DNA of 22,746 bases, taken from contig CANRMG010000009.1 of the NCBI GenBank assembly GCA_947631675.1, positions 1-22,746 on the forward strand, written 5' to 3'. Below, in pieces: positions 15,278 to 22,746 of the stretch (positions are counted from its first letter, which is position 1; every line of letters begins with the position of its first letter). The notes under the pieces were generated by a model that saw only the letters and a program-made list of their open reading frames with translations, was not told the origin of the DNA and did not search any database. The position numbers and the translations under genes are program-made. This DNA is from an uncultured Oscillospiraceae bacterium (lineage in GTDB: Bacteria > Bacillota_A > Clostridia > Oscillospirales > Oscillospiraceae).

Positions 15278-16483
15278 TCATTGCACCTCGATCCCGATCC
15301 GGGAGATGATGTCCTCCAGCCGCTGCAGGCACTGCCGGGCGCTGCCGCCGGTCACCAGGACCTGGCCGATCCGGTCCCCGGCGTTCTCGAACCGCCGGAC
15401 CCGGTCGCCCGCCTTGGGCAGCACCGTGAGCCCGCCCACGTAGTCCGGCAGCTCCTCCGGCAGGGAGATGGAGCGGACCACGCCCGTCTCCGGGGCCTGG
15501 AGCATGGATACGGCCGTGGGCAGGGGCTTGCTCCGCCGGCCGTCAAAGACGGCCCGGGCGTCCCGGCCCAGGGCGGCCAGGAGGATCATGCGGTAATAGT
15601 CCACGCCGAAGTAGGAGCCGATCATCTCGGAAAGGCCCGTGGCCCCGGCCCGGGCGGTCAGCTCGATCACATAGGGCTCGTCGTCGTGCAGGACCATGTC
15701 GAAGTTGACGGCGCAGTTATCTATGCCGCAGACCCGGATGGCCTGCTCCGCCACGGCCTGTATCCGGGCGAGGACCGGCTCCGGGCAGTCCAGAGGGACG
15801 TAGTGGCCGACGGGGATGTTGGGTCGGCCGGGGTTGGACACGGTCAGGTTCCCGTCGGGCAGGACGAAGAATATGTCCCCGTTCTGCACGAAGGCCTCCG
15901 CGCAGAAGCTCTCCCCGCTCACGAACTGCTCCGCCAGGCAGAAGTCCTTTTTCGTTAGGGCCAGGCACTTCTCCATGGCCTCACGGGCCGCCTGGGCGTC
16001 CCGGACCACATACACGCCGTTGCTGCCCTGCAGGTCCGCGGCCTTCACCACCAGGGGGAAGCCCAGGGCCTCTGTGGCCCCGTCCAGATCGGCCTGGCAC
16101 CGCAGGACCCGCCAGGCCGGGGCGGGCACGCCCCCGGCGGCGAAGGCCTCCTTCATGGCCAGCTTGTTGACGGATATTTCCGCCGCCGCCTCGCTGACGC
16201 CGGGCAGGCCCAGCACGGCGCAGGCGTGGGCCAGGGCCTTCAGCCCCGTCTCCAGACAGCAGGTGGCCACGCCGGACACGGCGTATTCCCGGGCAGCCCG
16301 GGCGATGCCGGCCTCGTCGGTGATGTCGGTGTAGGAGACGATGTCCGCCTCCCTGATGCCCGGCCAGCCGCCGGGGATGGTGGCGACGACGGTCTCCAGC
16401 CCCATGGCCCGGGCGGTCCTGATGAGGGGCACCTGGGCGGGCCCGGCGCCCAGGATCATGATCCTGTCCCGGCGCTCACCCAT
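15278..16483 (-). CDS. ATP-grasp carboxylate-amine ligase
   Basis: The 401-residue protein has the layout of PurK/carbamoyl-phosphate-synthase-like ATP-grasp ligases. A pre-ATP-grasp segment carries IMILGAGPAQVPLIRTARAM (8-27). The ATP-binding part has KLAMKEAF (107-114), FPLVVKAADLQGSNGV (142-157) and EQFVSGESFCAEAF (185-198). The metal-binding end is NFDMVLHDDEPYVIELTARA (260-279). These enzymes activate a carboxylate as an acyl phosphate and join it to an amine. Beside WecE and a WbqC-like gene, one plausible target is an aminodeoxysugar (inference). It differs from the two sugar-transfer-associated ATP-grasp proteins in the operon. AGGAGG lies 6 bases before ATG 16483, so the internal Met at residue 9 was not chosen. 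It overlaps the WbqC-like gene by 8 bases. Confidence 0.85.
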   Translation of the reverse strand: MGERRDRIMILGAGPAQVPLIRTARAMGLETVVATIPGGWPGIREADIVSYTDITDEAGIARAAREYAVSGVATCCLETGLKALAHACAVLGLPGVSEAAAEISVNKLAMKEAFAAGGVPAPAWRVLRCQADLDGATEALGFPLVVKAADLQGSNGVYVVRDAQAAREAMEKCLALTKKDFCLAEQFVSGESFCAEAFVQNGDIFFVLPDGNLTVSNPGRPNIPVGHYVPLDCPEPVLARIQAVAEQAIRVCGIDNCAVNFDMVLHDDEPYVIELTARAGATGLSEMIGSYFGVDYYRMILLAALGRDARAVFDGRRSKPLPTAVSMLQAPETGVVRSISLPEELPDYVGGLTVLPKAGDRVRRFENAGDRIGQVLVTGGSARQCLQRLEDIISRIGIEVQ

Positions 16484-17186
16484 GGCGCGCCTCCTGAGAC
16501 CACTTCATGTACCGGGGCGCCTCCGGCCCGGTCATGAACAGCAGGTCCAGTATGCTCACATTGTGGGTGAAGGGCCCGTGCATCTGGGAGTACTCCGGGT
16601 AGCCGCTGTAGTCCATCCAGGCCAGCTCCACGCCGGCGTCCTTGAACACGTCCTCCACGATGTAGTCCTTCGCGGCGGGACCGGAGAGGTAATAGCCGCC
16701 CCCGGCGGACTTTACAAGCGCCGCCAGCCGCTCGGTCTTTCCCTCGGCCAGGGGATAGTCGCTGGACCAGGTGATCTTCGTGCCGATGCCCAGCATATTG
16801 CAGATAGACGTGAGGAACAGGTGGTTTACCTGGCTCAGATGGTCCATGCCGGCGGCTTGGGCGTAGAGGTCCTCGAAGGCGGGGGCGTAATCTTTAAAGA
16901 AGGGGGCGTGGGCGTAGCTGTAGCGGATGGCCTTCCAGTGGCTCTCGGCCCAGGAGGGGTCCGCGATGACCGTGTCCCGTATCCTCTGCAGGAACTTGCC
17001 TTTGGTGTCCACGGGGATGGTGAGCCACTGCAGGCCGCCCGCCGTTTTGATCTGGTTGCGGTTGCGCCAGTCCCGGCGGGTGTACTGCATATCGTCGTAG
17101 AGGATGAACTCGTCCACCAGGCCGATGATGTCGAAATAGCCCTTCCAGGGGATATAGTTGGATTGCAGGATGGCGACCTTCTTCAT
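16476..17186 (-). CDS. WbqC-like family protein
   Basis: The 236-residue product matches the WbqC-like family of O-antigen and capsule clusters: KKVAILQSNYIPWKGYFDII (2-21), EFILYDDMQYTRRDWRNRNQ (26-45), GGLQWLTIPVDTKG (50-63) and ITWSSDY in the C-terminal half. The family's reaction is not firmly established; its placement beside an ATP-grasp gene and a sugar aminotransferase gene suggests modification of an amino sugar (inference). ATG 17186 overlaps the preceding stop as ATGA and has GGAGG about 11 bases upstream. A reading that extends in frame to 18011 lies inside the membrane-protein gene and was rejected. There is no signal peptide or membrane helix, so it is cytoplasmic. Confidence 0.87.
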   Translation of the reverse strand: MKKVAILQSNYIPWKGYFDIIGLVDEFILYDDMQYTRRDWRNRNQIKTAGGLQWLTIPVDTKGKFLQRIRDTVIADPSWAESHWKAIRYSYAHAPFFKDYAPAFEDLYAQAAGMDHLSQVNHLFLTSICNMLGIGTKITWSSDYPLAEGKTERLAALVKSAGGGYYLSGPAAKDYIVEDVFKDAGVELAWMDYSGYPEYSQMHGPFTHNVSILDLLFMTGPEAPRYMKWSQEARHG

Positions 17187-19594
17187 GGCGTTTCGGCCTC
17201 CGGATCGATAAGGCTGTAGGCGTCGGTAGTGTAGATGAGGCCCTCCGGGCCCGGCGCGGCAACAAGCTGGGAGTCCTCCCCGGCGGGGGCGAAGGTAAAG
17301 CTCTCGCCGCCGATGCGCTGCTCCCCGGCGAGGGCCTGTCCGTCCTGGAAATAGTAGCGCATGCCGTTTTGCTCGTACCAGCCGGTGTAGTCCGGTCCGG
17401 GGGAGATCTGGGAGAAGCTGACGACAGATATTTCGCTCGTCAGCTGGGAGACGACTCTGGCCTGGACGGGGCCCCAATCCAGCGTCAGGTACTGGAGCAT
17501 GGCCACGATGGAGCTGGGCGGTCCGTACAAAAACTGCACGTCGTCCCGAAAAAAGGCGTCCGCGTACAGCTGCTCGCTGGCGGTAGTCCGGCCGATGCCG
17601 CCCCAGCGCAGCAGGTTTGGCGGATAATCCGAGATCCGATGGAACGGGTCCAGGTCGTTGGTGAGCATATTGGTGACGAACGTCACGTCCGGATTGGCGC
17701 TGGCGTAGGACTCGGCGGCGATCTGTCCGGCGAAGACGTCCTGCCGGGAGACATTCTGGCTGGCGTAGGGGACGCTCCAGGCGGTGAGAAGGGCCAGCGC
17801 GCACAGCCCCGCCGCCAGCATGCCGGAGAGCCCCGCCGCCGCTTTTTGCGGCCGGGAGCGGGCTGGCTTCGCGGGGGCGCTCGCCGCCATGAGGACCATG
17901 GTCAGGATGGCCGGAAAAGCCGCCGCCATGAACACGCGAAGAGGGAACCTGCCCTCCTGGATGAGGTACAGCAGCATCAGCGTGCCGCCTCCTCCTGCGC
18001 ACAGACCGCACAGCGTCTCCAAAATACCGCTCAGACCATACCGGACCAGGCGCAGCAGCAACAGCGCCGCCAGCAGAGCCATGGCGTACGTCAGCAGTCC
18101 CATGGTGTGCACGCGGCTGTCCAGCTCGTCCTCGGTGCTGGTATGCAGCGCGCTGCGCAGCTGGCAGATGGCAGCTCCCGCGCGGCTGGCGCGCAGCGCG
18201 GCGCCCAGGCGGGAAAGGAGCCCCGCCGTGGGGGGCTGGGACACGCCGCCGGCGGTATCGGCGGTGTCGCCGGCGGGAGCGCTGTCTTCCGGCGCGGGGC
18301 TGGCCGCGCCGGCGCCGAGAATGCCGGAATACGACGCTGTGATGGTGTCAAAGGTCACGGAGTTGATGCGCTCATCCATGAAGAACCAGCCCCGGAGCAG
18401 CGTGCCCAGCTCCGAGGGAATGCCCACTGCCTCCAGCTGCTCATTGGTGAGCCGGACCAGCAGATAATCCATGACGCGGGAGCGGAAATAGTCTGTCTGG
18501 GCCTGGGTGTAGCCGTGCTGGGGAACGGCGTAGCCCGGGGTATAGGCCGTGTCCTCCAGATCCAGATGGACCCGGTCGACGCCGGACAGCGCCCCCAGCG
18601 TGACAGCGAGCGCCGCCAGAAGGGTCACGACCCGCAGCAGGAGACGGGGTTTGCGGTCCACAAGGGTGCGCAGAAGCTGATAGCCCGCCGCCAGCAGCCA
18701 GAAGCAGGAGAGCGGCTGCCAGGCCGCCTGCCGCTGCAGCCGGCACAGCAGCGCCAGCACGACGCTCGCCAGATCGGTGACGAGATGCCCGACGGCGCTG
18801 TCCGTGTCATCCCGGCACAGCAGCAGCATCACGGCGGCCGTACCCGCTGCCGCCGATGTGACGGTGAAGGACAGCTCCGCCGTCACGCACAGGAAAAGAC
18901 CGGCGCACAGCAGGCCGTGGAGCACGAACCCCGCCGCTGTGGGCAGGTCCCGGCCCCGCAGCTTCAGGTGCAGGCACCGTCCGGCAATGGTGGCCGCGGC
19001 GGCCAGAATAATCAGATGGTACAGCGTATACCAGTAACCATCCGGCCAAAGGCGGTAGAAAAAGTGGATGAACGCGCAGAACAGCTCGTGGGAGAATGCG
19101 TCAGACATGCCCCGGAAGGCGTTGGAGCCTATGCTCTGCAGCAGGTAGGTGTCGTCGCTGGTCATGAACCGGATGACGGTCACCCGCCATGTCCACAGCA
19201 GAAACAGTACGGTGACAGCCGCTGCCGCCAGCCAGCAGCCGGCGTCCCTTTGCAGCAGGGAGCGCAGCTTCGCCCGCGCGCCACCGCCCCATATCCCGGC
19301 CGCCAGGGCCAGGCACAGACACGCACCCATACGCAGCGCTCTGCCGGGGTACGGCCGGGCGCCCCATATGGGCAGCAGGAGGTCCGCGCTGATGCGCCGT
19401 GCCACGCCGCTTTCCAGCACAAAAAACGCAAACAGCCCCAGAAACACCGTCCAGAGCAGGCTCAGGACCTGCCCGTGGGCGGCCGGATGGCTGGCAGGGT
19501 CCGGCCCGCACTTCAACAGCCGCCGTCCCAGCCAGACTGCTCCGCCCAGCCCGGCGGCGCAGATCAGCAGTGTCAACAGATAGAGGAAGATCAT
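17183..19594 (-). CDS. Large polytopic membrane protein with wall-binding-like tail, paralog 1 (GT-C-like?)
   Basis: No named family is recognised for this 803-residue protein. It has roughly a dozen hydrophobic segments up to about residue 605, then a soluble tail of about 200 residues that should face outside. After an early helix comes FMTSDDTYLLQSIG, with an acidic pair D147-D148, reminiscent of the acidic motif in the first outer loop of GT-C glycosyltransferases. Further features are FFYRLWPDGYWY (178-189), a Pro/Ala/Thr-rich loop (about 428-458) absent from its paralog, and GRFPLRVF (548-555). Residues 735 to about 768 (DYTGWYEQNGMRYYFQDGQA onward) resemble one cell-wall/choline-binding repeat (W, YYF and G spacing). 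It may add sugar from an undecaprenyl-phosphate donor made by the GtrB-like enzyme. GGAGG lies about 7 bases before the ATG, which overlaps the upstream stop (ATGA). Confidence 0.7.
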   Translation of the reverse strand: MIFLYLLTLLICAAGLGGAVWLGRRLLKCGPDPASHPAAHGQVLSLLWTVFLGLFAFFVLESGVARRISADLLLPIWGARPYPGRALRMGACLCLALAAGIWGGGARAKLRSLLQRDAGCWLAAAAVTVLFLLWTWRVTVIRFMTSDDTYLLQSIGSNAFRGMSDAFSHELFCAFIHFFYRLWPDGYWYTLYHLIILAAAATIAGRCLHLKLRGRDLPTAAGFVLHGLLCAGLFLCVTAELSFTVTSAAAGTAAVMLLLCRDDTDSAVGHLVTDLASVVLALLCRLQRQAAWQPLSCFWLLAAGYQLLRTLVDRKPRLLLRVVTLLAALAVTLGALSGVDRVHLDLEDTAYTPGYAVPQHGYTQAQTDYFRSRVMDYLLVRLTNEQLEAVGIPSELGTLLRGWFFMDERINSVTFDTITASYSGILGAGAASPAPEDSAPAGDTADTAGGVSQPPTAGLLSRLGAALRASRAGAAICQLRSALHTSTEDELDSRVHTMGLLTYAMALLAALLLLRLVRYGLSGILETLCGLCAGGGGTLMLLYLIQEGRFPLRVFMAAAFPAILTMVLMAASAPAKPARSRPQKAAAGLSGMLAAGLCALALLTAWSVPYASQNVSRQDVFAGQIAAESYASANPDVTFVTNMLTNDLDPFHRISDYPPNLLRWGGIGRTTASEQLYADAFFRDDVQFLYGPPSSIVAMLQYLTLDWGPVQARVVSQLTSEISVVSFSQISPGPDYTGWYEQNGMRYYFQDGQALAGEQRIGGESFTFAPAGEDSQLVAAPGPEGLIYTTDAYSLIDPEAETP

Positions 19595-21780
19595 GAGGCG
19601 TCCTCCATGGTCGTGAGGCTATAGGCGCCGGTGGTATAGGTGAGCGCGCCGCCCGGGACCATCTGGAAGCCGGACACGGCGTCGGCGGCGGCGAAGGTAT
19701 AGCTCTCGCCGTCAATGGTCCGGGTCCCGGAGAGGGCCTGTCCATCCCGGAAGTAATAGGTCATGCCGTTCTGCTCCAGCCAGCCGGTATAGTCCGGCGA
19801 GGGGACGAGCCGCTCCAAACGGTAGAAGCAGATATCGGAATCCACCCGATCCTGTACCGTGGCCTGAACGGGCCCCCAGTCCAGGGAGAGGTATTGCAGC
19901 AGGTACATCACGGCGGTCACGTTGTCGGTCATGAACAGCACGTCGTCCCGGAAGAAAGCGCCGGCGTAAAGCCGCTCTCCGGCGGGCTTGGCCGTATCGC
20001 CGCAGGCGCCCCACAGCACCCGGTTGGCCGGGTAGTCGGCGGGGACGTGCAGCGGGTCGGAGTAGTCCTCATACATGTTGGTGACGATGGTGGTGTCGGA
20101 ATGGGCGCGGGCGTAGTCCTCGATGGCCCACTGGTCCGCGAACAGATCTGCCCGCACGGCTGTGTCGGCGGCATGAGGCGTGGTATAGAGGCTCCCGACG
20201 CAGCACACGACGGCAGCGGCGGCACATATCGCGCCCAGGCACGCCGCGGCCCGGCGCCGCCCGGAGGGGGTGGCAGGCCGCTGTTCCGGTACGGCCAGGG
20301 CCGTCAGCAGCAGCGTCACGCAAGCCGGAATGGCCACCACCAAGAATACCCGCAGCGGGAACCGCCCGTCCTTTGCCAGGTACAGCAGCAAAATGGCCGC
20401 GCCGCCCACGGCGCACGCGGCGCACGCCAGCTCCGGCCAGTACCGCCGGCCGAAGCGCAGCGCCGCGGCGGCGCACAGTCCCAGCAGCGCCAGCAGACAG
20501 CCGGTCCGCCACAGCATCTGCCCGTCGCCGGCGATATAGCCCGCCAGCCGGCCGGCCGCCTCCATTGCCCGGGCGGGTAGGGATACGGCCGGCTGTCCGG
20601 CCAGATCGGCGTAGTAGTTCTCCGCCACGGTACGGAACATGTCGGTGGTGACGCGCTCGTCCATGAAGTACCAGCCGTGGACCAGGGTAGCCAGCTCCGG
20701 AGGGATGCCCGCCCGTTGGTACTGCTCGCCGGTGACGTCGTCGTTGAGAAAGTCCACGATCAGCGACCGGTAATGCTCCGCGTCCCGGTAGTTCTCGTCA
20801 CACTCCAGCCGGCCGGCGGCAAACACGGCCGCGGCCAGCGCCAGGGTGATAGCAGCGGCGGCGCACAGACCGCCCAGTCGTTTTTTTGCCCGCTCGCCCC
20901 CGTCCAGGCGCACACGCAGCAGCGCATAACCCTCGGCCAGCGCCCAGAAGCACAGCAGGCAGTATCCGGTGGCCCGCCTCTGCATGCAGCACAGCAGTAT
21001 CAGCAGACCGCTGAGCACATCGCTCAGCACCCGGCTGCGCCGCCGGGTCTCATGGCCCCGGCACAGCAACAGCGCCGCGGCGGCGGAGCCGGCCACGGCG
21101 GGAGTGACGGTAAAGGACAGCTCCGCCAGCGTGCACAGCAGAAAGCCGGCGCAGACCGCTCCGTGGATGAGCAGGCCCACCCATGCCGGCCAGCGCCGGG
21201 CGGCAGTTCTGACCAGCACGCACCGGCCCAGCGCCGTCATGGACACAAACAGCATCGCCAGATGAAAGCCCAGATACCAGTACCCGTCCGGCCACAGGCG
21301 GTAGAAAAAGCCGATGAGGGCGCACAGCAGAATGGATATGGAGGAGGTGCTCTCCTGGGCGGAGTGAGCCAGAGTGTTGCGCACCGCGTCCAGGCCCTGC
21401 TCCGGGATGCGGCCGATGGCCTGCAGAAACAGCGCGTCGTCGTTAGTCATGTAACAGAGCACGATCACCCGCAGAGCCCAGACAAAAAACAGGCCCGTGC
21501 AGACGGCGGCCACGGCCCAGCGCCCCCAGTCTCTTTCGCAGAGGCGATCCACAGCGCCGCCCAGCGCCCGGCCGCGGTCCGTCAGCGCCAGAGCGAAGGC
21601 CAGCACCATGCACGCGCCCAGGCGGGCCAGCCGTCCGGGCAGGAGGATGCCGTCCGCCGCGGGCAGCAGCAGATCGAGCCCTACCCGCCGGGCGACGGCG
21701 CTCTCCACGGCGAGAAACGTCAGCAGGCCCGCCGCCAGCGCCCACAGCGCTGCGGGCAGGACAGAGCGCCGCCGACTCAT
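19591..21780 (-). CDS. Large polytopic membrane protein with wall-binding-like tail, paralog 2 (GT-C-like?)
   Basis: The 729-residue protein is a full-length paralog of its downstream neighbour. Shared blocks in the same order are YMTNDDALFLQAIG (N113-D114-D115), FFYRLWPDGYWY (158-169), LAELSFTVTP (218-227), GWYFMDER (369-376), GRFPLRVF (472-479), FFRDDVLF (609-616), LDWGPVQA (633-640) and the tail repeat DYTGWLEQNGMTYYF (663-677). It lacks the Pro/Ala/Thr-rich loop. Start ATG 21780 overlaps the aminotransferase stop as ATGA; the upstream in-frame stretch to 21888 lies inside that gene and was rejected. The RBS (GGGAGC) is weak, so translation may depend on coupling. Function unknown; a GT-C-type transferase or a polymerase-like role is an inference from topology, the acidic motif and neighbours. 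Confidence 0.7.
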   Translation of the reverse strand: MSRRRSVLPAALWALAAGLLTFLAVESAVARRVGLDLLLPAADGILLPGRLARLGACMVLAFALALTDRGRALGGAVDRLCERDWGRWAVAAVCTGLFFVWALRVIVLCYMTNDDALFLQAIGRIPEQGLDAVRNTLAHSAQESTSSISILLCALIGFFYRLWPDGYWYLGFHLAMLFVSMTALGRCVLVRTAARRWPAWVGLLIHGAVCAGFLLCTLAELSFTVTPAVAGSAAAALLLCRGHETRRRSRVLSDVLSGLLILLCCMQRRATGYCLLCFWALAEGYALLRVRLDGGERAKKRLGGLCAAAAITLALAAAVFAAGRLECDENYRDAEHYRSLIVDFLNDDVTGEQYQRAGIPPELATLVHGWYFMDERVTTDMFRTVAENYYADLAGQPAVSLPARAMEAAGRLAGYIAGDGQMLWRTGCLLALLGLCAAAALRFGRRYWPELACAACAVGGAAILLLYLAKDGRFPLRVFLVVAIPACVTLLLTALAVPEQRPATPSGRRRAAACLGAICAAAAVVCCVGSLYTTPHAADTAVRADLFADQWAIEDYARAHSDTTIVTNMYEDYSDPLHVPADYPANRVLWGACGDTAKPAGERLYAGAFFRDDVLFMTDNVTAVMYLLQYLSLDWGPVQATVQDRVDSDICFYRLERLVPSPDYTGWLEQNGMTYYFRDGQALSGTRTIDGESYTFAAADAVSGFQMVPGGALTYTTGAYSLTTMEDAS

Positions 21781-22746
21781 CCGCGCCGCTCCCGGTAAAA
21801 TGCGGCTACGGTATCGGTGATCTTCTCCACATCGCTGTCGGCAAGGCCATAATACAGGGGCAGCCGCAGCAGCCGCTCGCTCTCCCATGTGGTGTATTTA
21901 TCCTCTCCGTGGAAACGGCCGAAGCGCAGACCAGCGCTGGAGGAGTGCAGCGGCACGTAATGGAACACGGCCTGTGCGCCGTGTTCCCGCAGATAGGCGA
22001 TAAGGCGCGTGCGCTCGTCGATGTCCCTGGCCTTGATGTAGAACAGATGCCCGTTGTGCACGCACCCCTCCGGGACGGTGGGCAGATCGATGCATCCGGC
22101 GTCCGCCAGAGGAGAGAGCCGCTCGTAATAGAGCTGCCAAATGTGCCGCCGGGCGGCGTTTATCTCGTCCGCCATCTCCAGCTGGCCCCAAAGGTAGGCC
22201 GCGTTCAGTTCGCTGGGCAGATAGCTGGAACCCAGGTCCTCCCAGGTGTATTTGTCCACCTGGCCACGGAGCAGCCGGGCCCGGTTGGTGCCCTTCTCCC
22301 GAATGATCTCCGCCCGGGGGTCGTCCTCGCGCAGCAGCAGCGCGCCGCCCTCGCCCATGGAGTAGTTCTTCGTTTCGTGGAAGCTGTAGCAGCCATAGTC
22401 TCCGATGGCGCCCAGGGCCTTTCCTCTGTAGGAGGCCATGACGCCCTGCGCCGCGTCCTCAACCACCTTCAGATGGTGCCGGCGGGCGATGGCCAGAATG
22501 GTATCCATCTCGCAGGCCACGCCGGCGTAGTGCATGACACAGATGACGCGGGTGCGGTCCGTGATGGCGTCCTCGATACGCTTCTCGTCGATGTTCATAG
22601 TGTCCGGGCGGATGTCCACGAACACCGGAACCGCCCCACACAGCACGAAGGCGTTGGCGGTGGAGGAGAAGGTGAAGGAGGGTAGGATGACCTCGTCTCC
22701 CGGCTCCAGAGCGCACAGCAGCGCCGCCATATCCAGCGCGTGGGTG
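21777..22746 (-). CDS. wecE: WecE/RffA-type dTDP-4-oxo-6-deoxyhexose aminotransferase, 5' end cut by window edge
   Basis: About 322 residues are visible; the start lies beyond the right edge (frame still open at THALDMAALL). Motifs match the WecE/RffA branch of the DegT/DnrJ/EryC1/StrS aminotransferases: PSFTFSSTANAFVLCGAVPV, FVDIRPDTMNIDEKRIEDAI, HYAGVACEMDTILAIA, VVEDAAQGVMASYRGKALG, SFHETKNYSMGEGGALL with the lysine that should bind PLP, EKGTNRARLLRGQVDKYTWE and LGSSYLPSELNAAYLWGQLE. WecE makes dTDP-4-amino-4,6-dideoxy-D-galactose (dTDP-Fuc4N) from dTDP-4-oxo-6-deoxyglucose and glutamate. Roughly the first 50-60 residues should be missing. The dTDP-glucose supply genes rmlA and rmlB are not in view. 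Its stop overlaps the next start (ATGA). Confidence 0.92.
   Translation of the reverse strand, partial: THALDMAALLCALEPGDEVILPSFTFSSTANAFVLCGAVPVFVDIRPDTMNIDEKRIEDAITDRTRVICVMHYAGVACEMDTILAIARRHHLKVVEDAAQGVMASYRGKALGAIGDYGCYSFHETKNYSMGEGGALLLREDDPRAEIIREKGTNRARLLRGQVDKYTWEDLGSSYLPSELNAAYLWGQLEMADEINAARRHIWQLYYERLSPLADAGCIDLPTVPEGCVHNGHLFYIKARDIDERTRLIAYLREHGAQAVFHYVPLHSSSAGLRFGRFHGEDKYTTWESERLLRLPLYYGLADSDVEKITDTVAAFYRERRG

Noticed and set aside
17187..18011. An N-terminal extension of the WbqC-like gene that would give a 511-residue protein
   Set aside because: The extra sequence is the out-of-frame translation of the membrane-protein gene; WbqC homology starts at ATG 17186, which overlaps the preceding stop.
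17369..19624. A 751-codon plus-strand frame opposite the membrane-protein gene
   Set aside because: The translation is a low-complexity Gln/Arg/Gly-rich mirror of the minus-strand gene, with no domain; the minus frame has coherent membrane helices and a paralog.

Overview
The window is GC-rich DNA, very probably from an anaerobic gut Firmicute of the class Clostridia (Oscillospiraceae-like). This is inferred from strong AGGAGG-type ribosome binding sites, frequent GTG/TTG starts, Gram-positive sigma-A-type promoters, and LicD- and TagB/TagF-type proteins used to build cell-wall-linked polymers. No ribosomal RNA or tRNA gene is visible, so genus is not claimed.

Layout. Positions 1-132 hold a folded palindromic element (26-115) just past the end of a minus-strand SLC13/ArsB-type permease gene (133-1242). 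A divergent promoter region (1243-1415) separates it from an AEC-family transporter gene (1416-2321). Next is the 5' half of an M3 oligoendopeptidase gene (2385 to about 3161). It loses its whole catalytic half and runs directly into the last codons of a vanished glycosyltransferase gene. That junction marks the left edge of a surface-polysaccharide island that fills the rest of the window.

The island has two converging transcription units that meet at a bidirectional terminator (8426-8459). The plus-strand unit (3223-8422) encodes a GT2 glycosyltransferase, a Wzx-type flippase, a fused GT32-like/TagB-like transferase and a LicD-type phosphotransferase. The minus-strand unit runs from beyond the right edge down to 8472: a WecE-type sugar aminotransferase (partial), two large paralogous membrane proteins, a WbqC-like protein, an ATP-grasp ligase, a hexapeptide acetyltransferase, a GtrB-like membrane-anchored GT2, two sugar-transfer-associated ATP-grasp proteins and three GT2 enzymes. 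Almost every junction in this unit overlaps or is separated by only a few bases, so it reads as one translationally coupled operon.

Proposed joint role (inference): building, flipping and decorating a phosphate-containing surface glycan. WecE would supply an aminodeoxy sugar; the ATP-grasp, WbqC-like and acetyltransferase proteins could acylate sugars; the GT2s and the fused enzyme would assemble repeats; the flippase would export them; LicD would add a phospho-substituent such as phosphocholine. Both large membrane proteins end in what looks like a single cell-wall/choline-binding-type repeat, which would fit with LicD in the same island. The main points to check are the chimeric peptidase junction, the membrane-protein pair with wall-binding tails, and the cloverleaf-like palindrome at the left edge.
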